Shown piece after piece: positions 1 to 10,581 of a stretch of DNA of 64,000 nucleotides (position 1 is the stretch's first letter; each line of letters opens with the position of its first letter). This stretch comes from Prionace glauca (taxonomy: Eukaryota > Chordata > Chondrichthyes > Carcharhiniformes > Carcharhinidae). The stretch spans positions 49,682,469 through 49,746,468 of the forward strand of contig CM075760.1 of the NCBI GenBank assembly GCA_037974335.1, in the 5' to 3' direction. The notes under the pieces are model-generated. The model searched no databases and had not been told where the DNA came from. It saw only the letters and a list, made by a program, of their open reading frames with translations. Made by a program: the position numbers and the translations under genes.

Positions 1-344
1 CCCTCAGTCCAATGAGATCAGTGCAATGGCCCAAAAATGAAAATAATTAAAAGTAAAATAAAATCATACAATTGTCTTGAAAAGCGCGGATACCTGGAAT
101 ATTCTAAGCGTTCTGCACCTCTTTAAAAAGACAACCTCTCTTATCCCTGATCAGCACCATGTTCTGTTGTCCAGCACAATCTGATTTCGATTATTTAACA
201 GTCGCTCTCATAGCTGCCAATGAGTGAAGAAACGGCCTGGTTTAGTGGAAGACAAATCATTTATTTTTTGTGATATTGTGCAATATGCCACAAAGTCCTA
301 ATATCCTGAGTTCCCACTACCAGTGAATGTCCGACAGCCGGTGG
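1..344. other. No gene recognised (left edge)
   Basis: AT-rich sequence with no convincing ORF, RNA gene or repeat boundary. It may belong to the diverged duplicate of the VH 5' flank that is clearer just downstream. Confidence 0.4.
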
Positions 345-470
345 CCAATAAAATGAGCAGCAATGATTTGGATGTTGACAAAAAACTTTCCTGATCGCCG
401 TGTCCATTCGGATTCTATAAATTCTTTGTCAAAGGTTGATGTCGATGTCATGTTTCCCTGTCAACTCAAT
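345..470 (+). repeat. Diverged copy of the functional VH 5' flank
   Basis: This stretch aligns by eye with 9238-9352, which lies about 700 bp upstream of the working VH. Shared blocks include gatttggat, gatc..gtgtcc.ttc.gattc, tttgtcaaa and tgtttc.ctgtcaactca. It lies about 1 kb upstream of the VH pseudogene, so this flank and the pseudogene probably came from one duplication of a cluster 5' end. The alignment is by inspection only. Confidence 0.6.
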
Positions 471-610
471 TAATTATAAGTCCACCAGTTTTCTTTCAGT
501 GTTAATTTTCACAGGATAAAGGAGCCGCTGGGGAAATCTAACGTGTAATATTGCATCACATGAGGATTGTCCTTTTTGAATTAATTTGTGGATGTCACAG
601 TGACATATAT

Positions 611-900
611 GTTAGGGTTTCTGCCACAAAGCACCAGGATACCCGGGTTCAACTCCCGGTTTGGGTCTGTCTGTGTGGAGTCTGCATATTCTCCAATTGT
701 TTGCTCATTTACTCACATTGTTCAAGGATATGCCGCTTAGGTTGATCCACGATGATGAATTGTCCAATCGTGTCAAGAGAATTAGCAGGGAATATAAGTG
801 GGGTGATGGGGATAGACTTGGATGGGAATGTTGTGGGTTTGGGTCTGATAGGCCAAAAGGCCATCTTCTGCTCTGTAATGATTCTATGGACATGGGCACC
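611..900 (+). mobile_element. tRNA-derived SINE, elasmobranch type
   Basis: The order of blocks matches the common elasmobranch tRNA-derived SINE: B-box-like gggttcaactcccg near 645, then gtctgtctgtgtggagtctgca, a diverged middle and a tail with aaaaggccatcttctgctctgtaatgattctat (shown here only as its landmarks, near 850-890). The tail resembles CR1-type LINE 3' ends. HE1-like assignment is from memory. Confidence 0.65.
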
Positions 901-904
901 TTTG

Positions 905-1180
905 GCTGATCAGAATTTATTGCCTACTTCTTGTCCGAGGGTAGTGAGAGCCAATCACATTGCTGTGGTTCTTGGATCACACATAGGTCAGACCAGGTAA
1001 GGATGGCAGATTCCCTTCTCTAAAATACATTAGTGAAGCAGGTAGGTTTTTACACAATCGACAATGATATCATGACCATAAGTGGATTCTTATTTCCAGA
1101 TGCTTTTTTTTACTGAATTTAAATCCCACCATCTGTGGTGGTGGGATTCGAAGTCGGGTCCTGAGAACATTAGTTAAGTT
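905..1180 (-). repeat. Dispersed repeat fragment (minus)
   Basis: Contains the landmarks of a common shark interspersed repeat read in reverse: ccaatcacattgctgtgg, gtcagaccaggtaaggatgg, then aaatcccaccat and gggattcgaa. The same family appears at 8225-8415 (plus) and 23395-23690 (minus). Confidence 0.5.
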
Positions 1181-1621
1181 TGTGCATTAATTGCCTCGCG
1201 ATAACATGACGCCATTTCTTCCCTCCTTTTTGTATCCAGTCCCAAATTACAGTGACGGCTACCCACACCTGAAATAAAATTATTCCAGCAATTAGTTACA
1301 TAAATCGATAATAATTCTTCAAATGGATTATATTTTTGCTGCAATGTGCAAATCAGACTGACGTTTTTACCCCGATAAGGTCATGTCATCTTCTTTATGT
1401 CTATTCTCTTGTGAAGAGGGGTACAGAATTAAGGGACTTGATTTATAATCAAAGTGTTTTTTTCTCTATAACAGAGGCTCAAATATAATTTCACCTTTTG
1501 GAGTGGCAAAGACGTTCCATTGGATCTCACTCTTTCTGCCTCAGTGTTAGGCTGTCTGATGAATATTCCAGTGTCAGCAATCAATTCACTGGGAATAATC
1601 CTCGGTGTTTTTTGATATATT

Positions 1622-1912
1622 TTATTTGATTTATTATTATCACACACATTAGTACACAGTCTTGCGCACTATACAGACAGAGCGTACCGTGCTTGGAGAA
1701 GGAAGGGAGAGAGTGAAGAATATTATGTTGCAGTCATAGCTCGGGTCTAGAAAAATATCAATTTAATGCGCGGTAGATCCATTCAAAATTCTGGTTGCAG
1801 CTGTAAAGAAATAGTTTCTGAGTCGGTTTGTAGTCTCCTCAGAATTTGTTTTTACCTAGTCCCTGATGGAAAAAGGTGAGAGAGTGTGTCCGGGGTGAGT
1901 TGCGTTTTCTTT
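1622..1912. mobile_element. Dispersed repeat inside the VH pseudogene leader intron
   Basis: This insertion separates the leader-intron-like sequence from the VH pseudogene FR1. Landmarks are ttgcgcactatacagacag, ggaagggagagagtg, cagtcatagct, aacttaatgcg-like sequence and gtccggggtg, all familiar from a high-copy shark interspersed repeat. The family name is not known to me with certainty. Confidence 0.6.
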
Positions 1913-2175
1913 TCATAGCTTTTGTTTAATGTGTCGAATCGGAGGTTGTGTTGACTCAGCCAGAGGCAGAAACCGGGCATCCCTGAGGCTCCCTGACACT
2001 GAGCTGTAAAGACAAAATGTTCAATATGGGCAGCAACTGGATGGTCTGGGTCCGATCAGTCCCTGATAGTGTTTATAGTCTCTCCTTCAGTATGATAGTC
2101 TTGGATCAACCCATAATTCCTCCGCCCCAGAGATTCAGAATCAATTTATTCCACCCAAAGACGCTTAAAACAACA

Positions 2176-2290
2176 TAAAGAGAAAATGCTGGACAGTCTC
2201 AGGACATCTGGACTCGAAACGTGAGCTGTTCCCTCTTCTTACAAATATTGCCAGGCTTACTGAGATTTTCCAGCATTTTCTCTTTGGGTT
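2176..2290. mobile_element. Small palindromic repeat inside the VH pseudogene FR3
   Basis: The ends are inverted: agagaaaatgctgg at the left and ccagcattttctctt at the right. The centre carries the ggactcgaaacg and gccaggcttactgagat landmarks of a common shark repeat. Related pieces lie at 6538-6660, 48596-48640, 51456-51490 and 62905-63262. Confidence 0.65.
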
Positions 2291-3054
2291 TGAATTCCAG
2301 AATCCACAGAATTGTTTTTATACTTCAAACAACATCTTCTCTTTGCAAATAACTATAAACCGAGTATTCCTATCTTTCCCCTGTCTGTCCTACACAGACT
2401 CCAGTTCCATGTGATGAAAATAACCCTTCACCACCACTGAAATATCCGAGAAATCCACCCAGTTGTATTAAACCTGCAGTGGAAAGTCACCCATCCAGAG
2501 GGCAGGTTTCAGCAAGATGGTTCACAATCACCAATTAATGTTAGCTTTGTCAGTGACGCTCGCATCCAGAGATTCAATAAAATCAGTGCAAATTGCTGCA
2601 GATTCCGGAAATCTAAAACTAAAACAGCAACAGTGCTCCTCAGCATCTCAATGGATATCATCAGAGAAAGAGAACCAGATTCGTATTTAACATCAATGCC
2701 AGGATGTAAAATCTCTTGATATAATTATGAACAGCAAGTCTGTTCTGTCCAATATCCGACCCAAAACCTCATTTGTCAAATAAAATCGCAAATTTGTTGG
2801 CCATTTATCACAACCGGGTTTGTGGGAGTTTGTGGTACGTAACTTACCTGGTTAGTTACAACATGAGAACAGCGAGTAAATTCAGCAAAGGTACCTCAGT
2901 GAGTTTTAATAACTTTGGGGCGACATGAGGTCGGGTAAAATGTTCTATACATTCAAATTCCCCCATAATTTGTAATACTTTGGAATCGCTGAGATTAATG
3001 TGAATATAATCACTGCTCTGCTTGATCATAATAGCATAAAATCATAGTATCCCT

Positions 3055-3490
3055 ACAGTTCAACATGGTCATTCGGTCCAATAACTCTGCAGCGGGCTCT
3101 CCAGCACAGCATCCTACCTAGACAAGCTTTCATCCGATCCCGGCAACCACACATATTCACAGGCTAATCCCCCGAACCTACACATTATTGGACACTAACA
3201 GGAAATTTAGCATAGACAATTTACATTGGGCCTGGGAAGGATGCTCTGCCGGATAGCAGACTTGATGAACCAAATGCTCTACTTCTGCACTGTAGGGATT
3301 CTATGATTCTAATTTGCACATCATTGGGCGCTAAGGGGCAATTTATCACAGCCAATCCACCTAACCTGCACATCCTGGGACTGTGGAAGGAAACTGGAGC
3401 ACTCGGAGGGAACTCACATGGATATGGATAGAATGTGAAAACCACACACAGTCACCCAATGTTAGAATCGAACCCGCTTCCCTGTCGCCT
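3055..3490. mobile_element. Composite of SINE fragments
   Basis: Left and right portions read as the elasmobranch tRNA-derived SINE in reverse (ccaatccacctaacctgcac, ggaaactggagcac, cgaacccgcttccctg), while 3228-3300 reads forward and ends in actgtagggattctatgatt. At least two insertions, one into another, are needed to explain this. Confidence 0.6.
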
Positions 3491-4242
3491 CTGAGGGAGC
3501 AAAAATAATTGTATCTCTTCGTGATAACCACATTTTTTATTCTTCCCTCGTGTGAGTGTGATCACTATTTGTGGAGGAATATTTCAGACATCAGATCTGT
3601 TTTTTTACAGATTAAATCCTCAATCAGATTAACATTCAGTGGAATATCAGCCTGTTCACAGATACTTTATTAATTGTGACATCAGAACTTTCAGAACGAA
3701 TTCTGAAATGAAATGTCTTATTTTATTTTAGTTAAGTACAGCCGGAGTTATGAATGTTCAAAAAGTTTTATTCATATTGAACCAACTGTTAAAATTCTTA
3801 AAATAATTCGCTATTTTGAGTTGAAACTGATCAATAAGTTACGGTTTATCTGGTGTTTCTGTCATGAACATTTCATTGTAAACAGTGAGGTATTTATGTA
3901 AATAAATACAAAAATAGTAATTCCAAATGAGATTGTTGACTGACAAAAACACAACAAATATTTCCCCACCAACACAGCACAGAAATAGAGACAACCATGC
4001 AAATCAATCAACGGATTCCAGTAATGATTGTTTTTCAACATTATTTATTCATCAGTTATGTGAGGAAAAATATCATGATGATGTCTATGTTCAGAATTAG
4101 GAAATAATCCCTCTGATCCCGAAATGTAATGACACAGAAAACACAGAACATCTCCTGTGTTTCATCTCTTTCTCTGTCTTTCTCCTGTCTGGTTCTGCGT
4201 CTTGTCTCTCCACGATGGTTCATCGTCTTCACTCCACAGCAA
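3491..4242. other. No gene recognised; isolated octamer
   Basis: AT-rich sequence without a convincing exon. It holds a perfect ATGCAAAT octamer at 3997-4004, not followed by a recognisable TATA box, leader or V exon. Confidence 0.4.
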
Positions 4243-4323
4243 AAGAACATAAGAACGTAAGAAATGGGAGCAGGAGTAGGCCATCTAGCCCCTCGAGCCT
4301 GCCCCGGGTTCGATAAAATCAAT
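4243..4323 (-). mobile_element. CR1-like LINE 3' end fragment
   Basis: Starts with the reverse-complemented tail agaacataagaacgtaag, then ggagcaggagtaggccatct and cctcgagcctgcccc. This is the extreme 3' end of the same LINE subfamily as the full copy at 48648-51455; it is cut off after about 80 bp. Confidence 0.8.
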
Positions 4324-6254
4324 GTTTGCCCAATGTATTCTCTCAGCCACAGGTACAGGTTTCTAAAAGAATATAATTCAATAAATTGGAATGAGATTTA
4401 CTCTAAAAGATCTCTTGAGAAATCAATGATCTTGAAATGCTTGAAACATTTTCTCCTGCACCTAACCTCGGTTCCACCTGGTGATAAGGATTCAATGTGG
4501 AATCTTTCCCTATATTTAGCCGGTGTTGTCCCTGTCCTTGGAGTATTTGACTGGATAGTGTAGAGGAATATTTACTCTGCGTCTGAACTCATTGTTCCTG
4601 GTTTATGAATGGTTGATATATCTTTGTCAGGGAAGATTTAATCCGTATCGAATCTCTGCTGTACCTAGCCTGGGTATGTTTTGTGGAACTGTGTGGACGG
4701 CTCTTTCTCCTATACCTAACACTAATTTAAACCTGCCTCCTGGATCTCGGAAGGAAGAGTGCAGGAGAGTTTTTACATAGAAGAGTGTCCATGCTCTTTC
4801 TGCCTTAATTTTGTTTGAACAGATTTATAGACGGAGTTTCACTCTGTTTATAGACAGTATAATGTTGTAAGAACGTTTGAATTGGATAGTTTAGAGGGAG
4901 ATTCTCTTTGCATCTCACTCATGCTATTCCTGATTTAGGAGTTATTAATTTGCCAGTACAGAGGGGACTTTGCATTCTGCAGCGAACCCCATGTTACTCC
5001 TGTCCTGTAAGAGTTTGATGGGAGAGTCGGCCGTCTTTACAAATTTCATGGGGATTGAACCAGTATCTTTATATTACAGTAAATTTACCCTGTGTCAGCT
5101 CGTATTATGAGCCATGCCTTCGTTTATTTTCCATTGGACCCTAATTCATTCTACCTTGCATGTAGAATGTTATGTTGTCTGTCTTTGCACATAGTAAATT
5201 GGATATATTATCTGTCTGTACTAAATTAGACGCTGTCCCTGCTTATATTCTATGTCACTATGTTTCTGTTTATATTAAACGAGACATTGTCTCTGTTTAT
5301 ATTAATTTAGATCTCTCTCTGTTTATATCAAAGTCGATGCAATCTTATTTATGCAATTGTCCATATCCACGTTTATATTGTATTAGACATGGTCTCAGTT
5401 TTTACTGCACTGGTCAATGTCAGTAATGATTAAAGTGGCTGGGAGAACACAATTCTCTGCATCCTTCTGCAAGGACAAACCGTGTGAGGTTTTGGACACT
5501 GGAAAAGAAATCTGAAATCTACTTCTGCTGGCTGCAGTGAAAGTGGATATCAAGTCCTGAGTAGCATTCACTGTCAATGAAGAACAAAAAAACAAAGAAA
5601 ATTACAGCACAGTAAAATACTAGTGATCCAATACTGCCCGTTTCTGGATCTTGCCTGATAACAATCTTTTTTATCCCAACATATTATCTCTTCTTCTCAC
5701 AAAACCGTGGAGTAAAACAAACCTAATTCAAAGAGAGGCATAGTTAGTGCAGGAACAAAATTGCCACAGTGAAATATATATAGGGTGAGTATCAAATATT
5801 ACATAACCAGAGAGAATGCCATGTGCAATGTAAACTGAGCTCTGGTCTAGCAGAGTATTAACAGAGCCAGGCTGTATTTTAATATAAGCAGGGGCCTGGT
5901 TCAAGAAAATAGTAATGTGTTAGTGCCGAGTGCCATGTGGGGATGGTCAAATGCCAAATTCCAATCAGACCCATATCCCGTGAAATAAACATTTTTAAAA
6001 ATAACATTGTCAAGTGAAATAAAACTGAGGCAGTGTCTCGCACAGTTTTACTGATATCGGAACTTCTTAGACATGAACTGAGACAGTGCTGAGTAATTAA
6101 TGACACTGGACCGAATAAGGAGAATATAAAAAAAAGTTCAGAAAGATAATAATAATTTTCACCAATTACCATCCATTTGCAATTTAATAATTTCATTCAC
6201 CAGATCTCATTCATATATAATGAGGAGTATATTTAAAATTACTCTATGATAGGA
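4324..6254. other. No gene recognised; degenerate T-rich repeat
   Basis: No exon or RNA gene is supported. Around 5190-5400 a loose repeat built on ctgtttatattaaattaga recurs about every 25-30 bp and creates spurious open frames; it looks like a decayed minisatellite. Confidence 0.4.
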
Positions 6255-6485
6255 AAGCGACGTTGTCGAGGCCCCCATTTATTCCCCATTGCTAATTGCA
6301 TTCGGTAAGCTGGTGGTGAGCCGCCTTATTCAATTGCTGCAGAACCTGCACTGTAGGTACACCGACCGTGCTCTTAGGGAGGGTGTTCCTGGACTCCGAC
6401 GCAGCGTAAGTAAAGGAGTGGTCCAAGTGATGTTTGTGAGTGTCTTGGAGAGGAATTTTCAGGCGAGGTTGTTCCAATTTCCCAG
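6255..6485. repeat. Dispersed repeat fragment
   Basis: Landmarks tggtggtgagccgcctt, ttgctgcagaacctgca, gtaggtacaccgaccgtg and agggagggtgttcc identify a high-copy shark repeat, probably LINE-derived. A later section of the same family lies at 16012-16400. Confidence 0.6.
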
Positions 6486-6537
6486 TTATCATCAACTCAT
6501 ACAGATAAACAATTAATTCACCAATTATGTTCATCAG

Positions 6538-6660
6538 TTTGATAAAAGCAAAATACTGCAGATTCTGGAAACTGAAACAAAAATAATGAATGTTGGAAAA
6601 ACTCAACGGGTCTGATAGCATGTGTGGCGAGAGAATAGAGCCAACGTTTCGAGTCAATGT
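6538..6660. repeat. Fragment of the small palindromic repeat family
   Basis: Contains actgcagattctggaaactg, gcatgtgtggcgagagaata and acgtttcgag, the same landmarks as the insertion at 2176-2290 and the remnants at 62905. Confidence 0.55.
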
Positions 6661-7050
6661 GATTTTTTTTGTTATTTGGAGGAAATTGAAGAGAGTGATG
6701 ACATTGAGAAATGATGTGGGTGGATAGGGATTAGGATTTTTTTAGGATATAGTTCATGATTGAGATGTTGATTAGTTTAGGATGAAGAAGTTTGTTATGA
6801 TATTTGGGATCACTCTGTGAATTGATGCAGCTTGTGTGTGTGTCTCGAAATAGTATCTATTATTTCTGTTATTCCCATCTCACAGGTAATTTATGCAACT
6901 TCCCTGACAATAGCGTGCAGAACTTTCAGAATATTCCAGGAATCCCCGGTGTTCATGTCAGTTTTGTGATGTTGTTTTAATATTATTTCATGTCATTGCA
7001 CCGATTTTACTTCACTGGGGAACTGGGCCCATCAACATCTCTCTCTCTCG

Positions 7051-7096
7051 CATTTCATGAAGTGATTAATAAACAGACTTTAATTATTGGAATGAA
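7051..7096 (+). repeat. Inverted repeat arm A
   Basis: These 46 bp are the exact reverse complement of 9171-9216. Both arms are bordered on the same side by a CT/GA microsatellite. The arms are 2.1 kb apart and flank a LINE fragment and other sequence. See arm B. Confidence 0.9.
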
Positions 7097-7198
7097 ATTC
7101 AAAGTGATGATATAAATGGAACAACGTGTACTTCATGTGAAGTTACTGAATCTTTAAATTCCGATTCAGTATTACATTGTTTTGGGAAATAATGTGAC

Positions 7199-7628
7199 AT
7201 AAGAACATAAGAAATAGGAGCAGGAGTGGGCCATCTAGCCCTTCGAGCCTGCCCCGCCATTCAATAAGATCATGGCTGATCCGTCGTGGCTCAGTTCCAC
7301 TTTCCCGCCCTCTCCCCATAACCCTTAATCCCTTCTCTTATCAAAAACCCATCAACCCGTTTCTTAAAAATATTTAGCGAGGCAGCCTCCACCACTTCAA
7401 CGGGCAGAGAATTCCAGAGATTCACCACCCTTTGACTGAAGAAATTCTTCCTCAACTCCGCTGGAAACCGCCCTCCCCCCTTTATCTTGAGGGTGTGCCC
7501 CCTAGTCCTACTGTCCTTTCTGAGCTGGAAGAGTCTTTCCACCTTTATCCTATCCATCCCATTCATCATCTTATACGTCTCAATGAGATCTCTCCTCATT
7601 CTTCTAAACTCCAACGAGTACAAGCCTA
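7199..7628 (-). mobile_element. CR1-like LINE 3' fragment
   Basis: Minus-strand reading gives a C-terminal RT-adjacent segment with RRDLIETYKMMNGMDR, VVNLWNSLPVEVVEAASL and the terminal GERAGKWN, nearly the same as the end of the ORF at 48751-51429. The 3' tail (cataagaaca reading) lies at 7199. It is 5' truncated and the frame is only slightly altered, so it is a fairly recent copy. Confidence 0.9.
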
Positions 7629-8224
7629 GTACAAGCCTACAAGTGACACTTGTAGTTTTCCAGTAAGTTTCACAAATATTTCTGTTGCCACCTTATTTAC
7701 TTTTCACCCTGTTGCCTTCACTAATTTGGGTGAGGGTATGTTGATTAATTTGTTGTGTATGAAAGAGCCAGTATTTTATATAGTACAATCATTCCTCCTC
7801 AACCATATCATGCTCTCTCTTTCTGTCCTGGATTTGAAGATTCAGCATCAGCAGAGAAATGAACCATCCGAACTGCAGGAAAATCTCCCCCTACTCTTCA
7901 AGAGGATCAGCTTGCTAACTCCCGAGAAACTCGGAATGTATTTCACCCAGACACTCTGGAAGGATTGAAGGTATTAGATGGGCACACATTGAATAAAGGA
8001 GTTGTTTCAATTTATGAAGTAGTCAAACACAAATATGGAAATATAGAACAACATCATTCAGCACCATTTATCAATGAATCCACCAGTCCGTTCACTATTT
8101 CCTCAATCAAAATATTCAGGCATCCAACAATCATTCATCCATCAATCATTCAAATACCATTCATTCCTGTGTCAACACAGTCATACATTTATTGTTTGTG
8201 TAGATGGTGACATCAATTATTTTA
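7629..8224. other. No gene recognised
   Basis: No exon, RNA gene or familiar repeat identified. Short open frames here show no family resemblance. Confidence 0.4.
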
Positions 8225-8415
8225 ATTGATCCAGTGATCCAGAGGTTCAGGGCAATGATGTGAGGACGGGGATTTAAGTCGGGCCGTTCCCGCAGGTAGA
8301 TTTTGAATTCTATTGATAAATCTGGAATGGATACTAATTGCGATCATTGGAACCGCTCTGATTCCCCAATGGAGGAAATCTGCCATCCCTACATTGTCTC
8401 ACAAGGATATAACTG
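8225..8415 (+). repeat. Dispersed repeat fragment (plus)
   Basis: Landmarks are gatccagaggttcagggc, atttgaattct.ttgat-aa-atctggaat and ggaaatctgccatcc. Same family as 905-1180 and 23395-23690, in the opposite orientation. Confidence 0.55.
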
Positions 8416-9170
8416 CAGACTGAAAGCAAAATAGCTGACTCTTTAATATCTACAGAAGTGTCCAAGAAAACCAGTTAATTTAAAGGAATTTGGGACAGGC
8501 AAAGAGTGTTGGTCTTTCCAAAAAAAAAATCCCATGGAAAGATAAAAGGAGATAAAATATAAATGTGCATGCTCAAATATAACAGCATGTATCATCTCTC
8601 TGAGCCATTTTTCAGTCTGCCTGTGATTATTTCTGTCCGTCCATCACAATATCCTGATGTGTTGGAAAAATCATCATTGTTGTTAATTGGGTGCCAGAGA
8701 AGGTGGAAAATAATCCTTTCTTTAGAGATGGGGAAACATCATCTAGATTTATAACTTCCAAAAATTCAAGTGCCTCCAGTACTGTTGCTGGGTAGATTTG
8801 TTTATAAATAGACCTTACTGACAACATGCAGGGTTTTAAGTTGGCTTGGAGCTAAGCGGTCAGTGCTGATGAAACTGATCTTTGATCTATTGCACAAACA
8901 GCCCCAGATTTTTCCTGTCAATAACTTTGAGCATTTGACACCAGCCTGGATTGCTGCCAAATACTGTGTGGGACAGATTAGCGTGAAGCTCAATGGACAA
9001 CATGGGATTCAGACATTTAAACAGTAAATGTTTAATTCCCACAATTTAAATCGTAATCATTCTAATCAAATATTTTCATTCAGTGTCCTGTTCATTATCT
9101 GAGTAAATAGTATCGCAAAACAATAAAGTGACCGGATGATTTTTTTCATTTGTATAGTTTCCGAGTAAAC
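8416..9170. other. No gene recognised
   Basis: No supported exon, RNA gene or repeat. Confidence 0.35.
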
Positions 9171-9216
9171 TTCATTCCAATAATTAAAGTCTGTTTATTA
9201 ATCACTTCATGAAATG
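9171..9216 (-). repeat. Inverted repeat arm B
   Basis: Exact reverse complement of 7051-7096 over 46 bp, then a GA microsatellite (9217-9234) matching the CT tract beside arm A. It lies directly beside the VH 5' flank that is duplicated at 345-470. Confidence 0.9.
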
Positions 9217-9896
9217 AGAGAGAGAGAGAGAGAGCCAATAGAGTAAGCTGCAAAGATTTGGATACTGAAGGAGAACTTTAATGATCTCAGTGTCCGTTCC
9301 GATTCGTTAACTTCTGTGTCAAAAATCCATTTAATTTTATGTTTCTCTGTCAACTCACTATTTAGGTATCAGGAGGTTGGGATTCTCATTATTTTCAAAG
9401 GCCTGTCATCGAGATTGGGACAATTTGAAAATATAAGGAGGAACATTGTATTGTGTGAGAGTTTCTTCTCATCTCCAAACCCAAATTGTTCAGTGATAGC
9501 CGTCCAACTGTAAATAGAATCACTTTGTATATTCTACACATTTAGTTACAGAGACCGATGGTATTACTTCTGATAAATTGTGCTTTATTATTGTAATGTG
9601 GCAGAGACACGGAGTTGTTGAAAAATTGTCTAATGTTCCAAAATGTTAGTTCATCATTTTTAGATTTATTTTCTTGTTGGGGGTGTGGTAATAAAATCAC
9701 CATATTTACAATGGAATTACTTATTTAAATAAATAAATGATGAACTGTAACATCACCATCAGAAATAATGGGGACAATACAATGAACATTTCAGCCAAAC
9801 AAATATCCCGATACAGATAAAATGCCCATTTTAATATTAATCTATTGTAAATCTCCGAGTCCATTCTGTTGGGGGTGTGGAAGGTGGGACGTGGAT

Positions 9897-9938
9897 CCAG
9901 GCGCCGCCTCCAGCAGGGAATCAACAGGCGGCGCCTGG
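9897..9938 (+). promoter_or_regulatory. GC-rich perfect inverted repeat in the VH promoter
   Basis: CCAGGCGCCGCCT (9897-9909) and its exact reverse complement AGGCGGCGCCTGG (9926-9938) are separated by 16 bases. The GC-rich dyad stands out from the AT-rich surroundings and ends 22 bp before the TATA-like box. It could bind a dimeric factor or form a hairpin; no function is known to me. No ATGCAAAT octamer was found between 9700 and 10060. Confidence 0.7.
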
Positions 9939-9960
9939 AAAGCCGCTCCCTTCTGCCGGG

Positions 9961-9970
9961 TATTTAAATA
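9961..9970 (+). promoter_or_regulatory. TATA-like box of the VH gene
   Basis: tatttaaata lies 90 bp upstream of the VH start codon at 10060, a plausible distance for a short 5' UTR. It is itself palindromic. It is the best TATA candidate in the VH upstream region. Confidence 0.6.
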
Positions 9971-10059
9971 CCGCTTACTGGGACCGGAATCCAACAGTCC
10001 GGGAGCTGGTTTGTTCACTGAGTTCCTGACACAACCATTTCCCCCAAATCACCAGAAAG

Positions 10060-10105
10060 ATGAGGTCGGCCATTTCTCTCAGTTTGTTGCTGACTTTCTT
10101 ATCTG
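10060..10105 (+). CDS. VH leader exon (signal peptide)
   Basis: Reads MRSAISLSLLLTFLS plus the first base of the next codon, a short signal peptide with a hydrophobic SLSLLLTFL core that sends the heavy chain to the ER. The donor is tctg|gtgag at 10105/10106. Leader intron 10106-10237 ends in tttttacag. The ATG is the first one downstream of the TATA-like box that gives a signal peptide in phase with the V exon. Confidence 0.93.
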
Positions 10106-10237
10106 GTGAGTATTTTTTTATTATTGTTCAAGTCTCTCACTGTTACTGTCTCAGTGTTAGTGTCTCTCTGGAATGTTCCAGAGTCAGCAATCATTTCACT
10201 AAGATTAATCCCCGGTGTTTTTGATCTATTTTTACAG

Positions 10238-10542
10238 GTGTCCAGTCGGATGTTGTGTTGACCCAGCCAGAGGCAGCGACCGAGGCTCCCGGAGGCTCCC
10301 TGAAACTGACCTGTAAAACCAGCGGGTTCGATCTTAGCAGCTACGGCATCGGTTGGATCCGGCAGGTTCCCGGACAGGGCCTGGAGTGGCTGGTTTACTA
10401 CTATAGTTCATCCAGCAACAACTACGCCCCATCAATTAAGGGTCGGTTTACTGCGTCCAAAGACACTTCAAACAGCATCTTCTCTTTGGACATGAGGAGC
10501 CTGAAGATTGAAGACACGGCCATCTATTACTGTGCAAGACAA
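10238..10542 (+). CDS. VH gene segment exon
   Basis: Encodes the last leader residues (VQS) and then FR1-FR3 of a heavy chain variable domain that pairs with a light chain to bind antigen. Visible marks: [20 protein letters not shown] at the start of FR1, first Cys in [11 protein letters not shown]1 around SSYGIG, FR2 [16 protein letters not shown]2-like [18 protein letters not shown]3 [19 protein letters not shown] and the second Cys in YYCAR. Every residue needed for the V fold is present and there is no stop. Coding sequence runs directly into the 23-RSS at 10543. The open frame continues by chance through the RSS, which is why the frame seems to extend to 10614. Confidence 0.97.
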
Positions 10543-10581
10543 CACAGCGAGAGGATCCAGGGCTGCCCCCGGACAAGAACA
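10543..10581 (+). other. VH recombination signal (23 bp spacer)
   Basis: Heptamer CACAGCG (10543-10549), 23 bp spacer (10550-10572), nonamer ACAAGAACA (10573-10581). The CAC required for RAG cleavage is intact; the heptamer differs from consensus at one position and the nonamer at two. Pairs with the 12-RSS 5' of D1 or D2. Confidence 0.95.

Larger units (their letters stand above)
1515..2347 (+). pseudogene. Immunoglobulin VH pseudogene, interrupted
   Basis: Relic of a shark VH gene of the same family as the working VH at 10060-10542. Positions 1515-1621 match the leader intron (ctcagtgttag, ttccagtgtcagcaatca, then ccacggtgtttt-like sequence before a lost acceptor). From 1942 the FR1 reading is [14 protein letters not shown], stop, GSLTLSCK, followed by a CDR1/FR2-like NWMVWVRSVPDS. 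The stop TGA is at 1984-1986, where the working gene has a Gly codon. FR3-like pieces lie at about 2130-2166 and 2322-2347. Two repeats interrupt it: 1622-1912 in the leader intron and 2176-2290 inside FR3. No usable leader exon or RSS was found. It cannot encode a variable domain, but could serve as a gene-conversion donor in principle. Confidence 0.85.
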
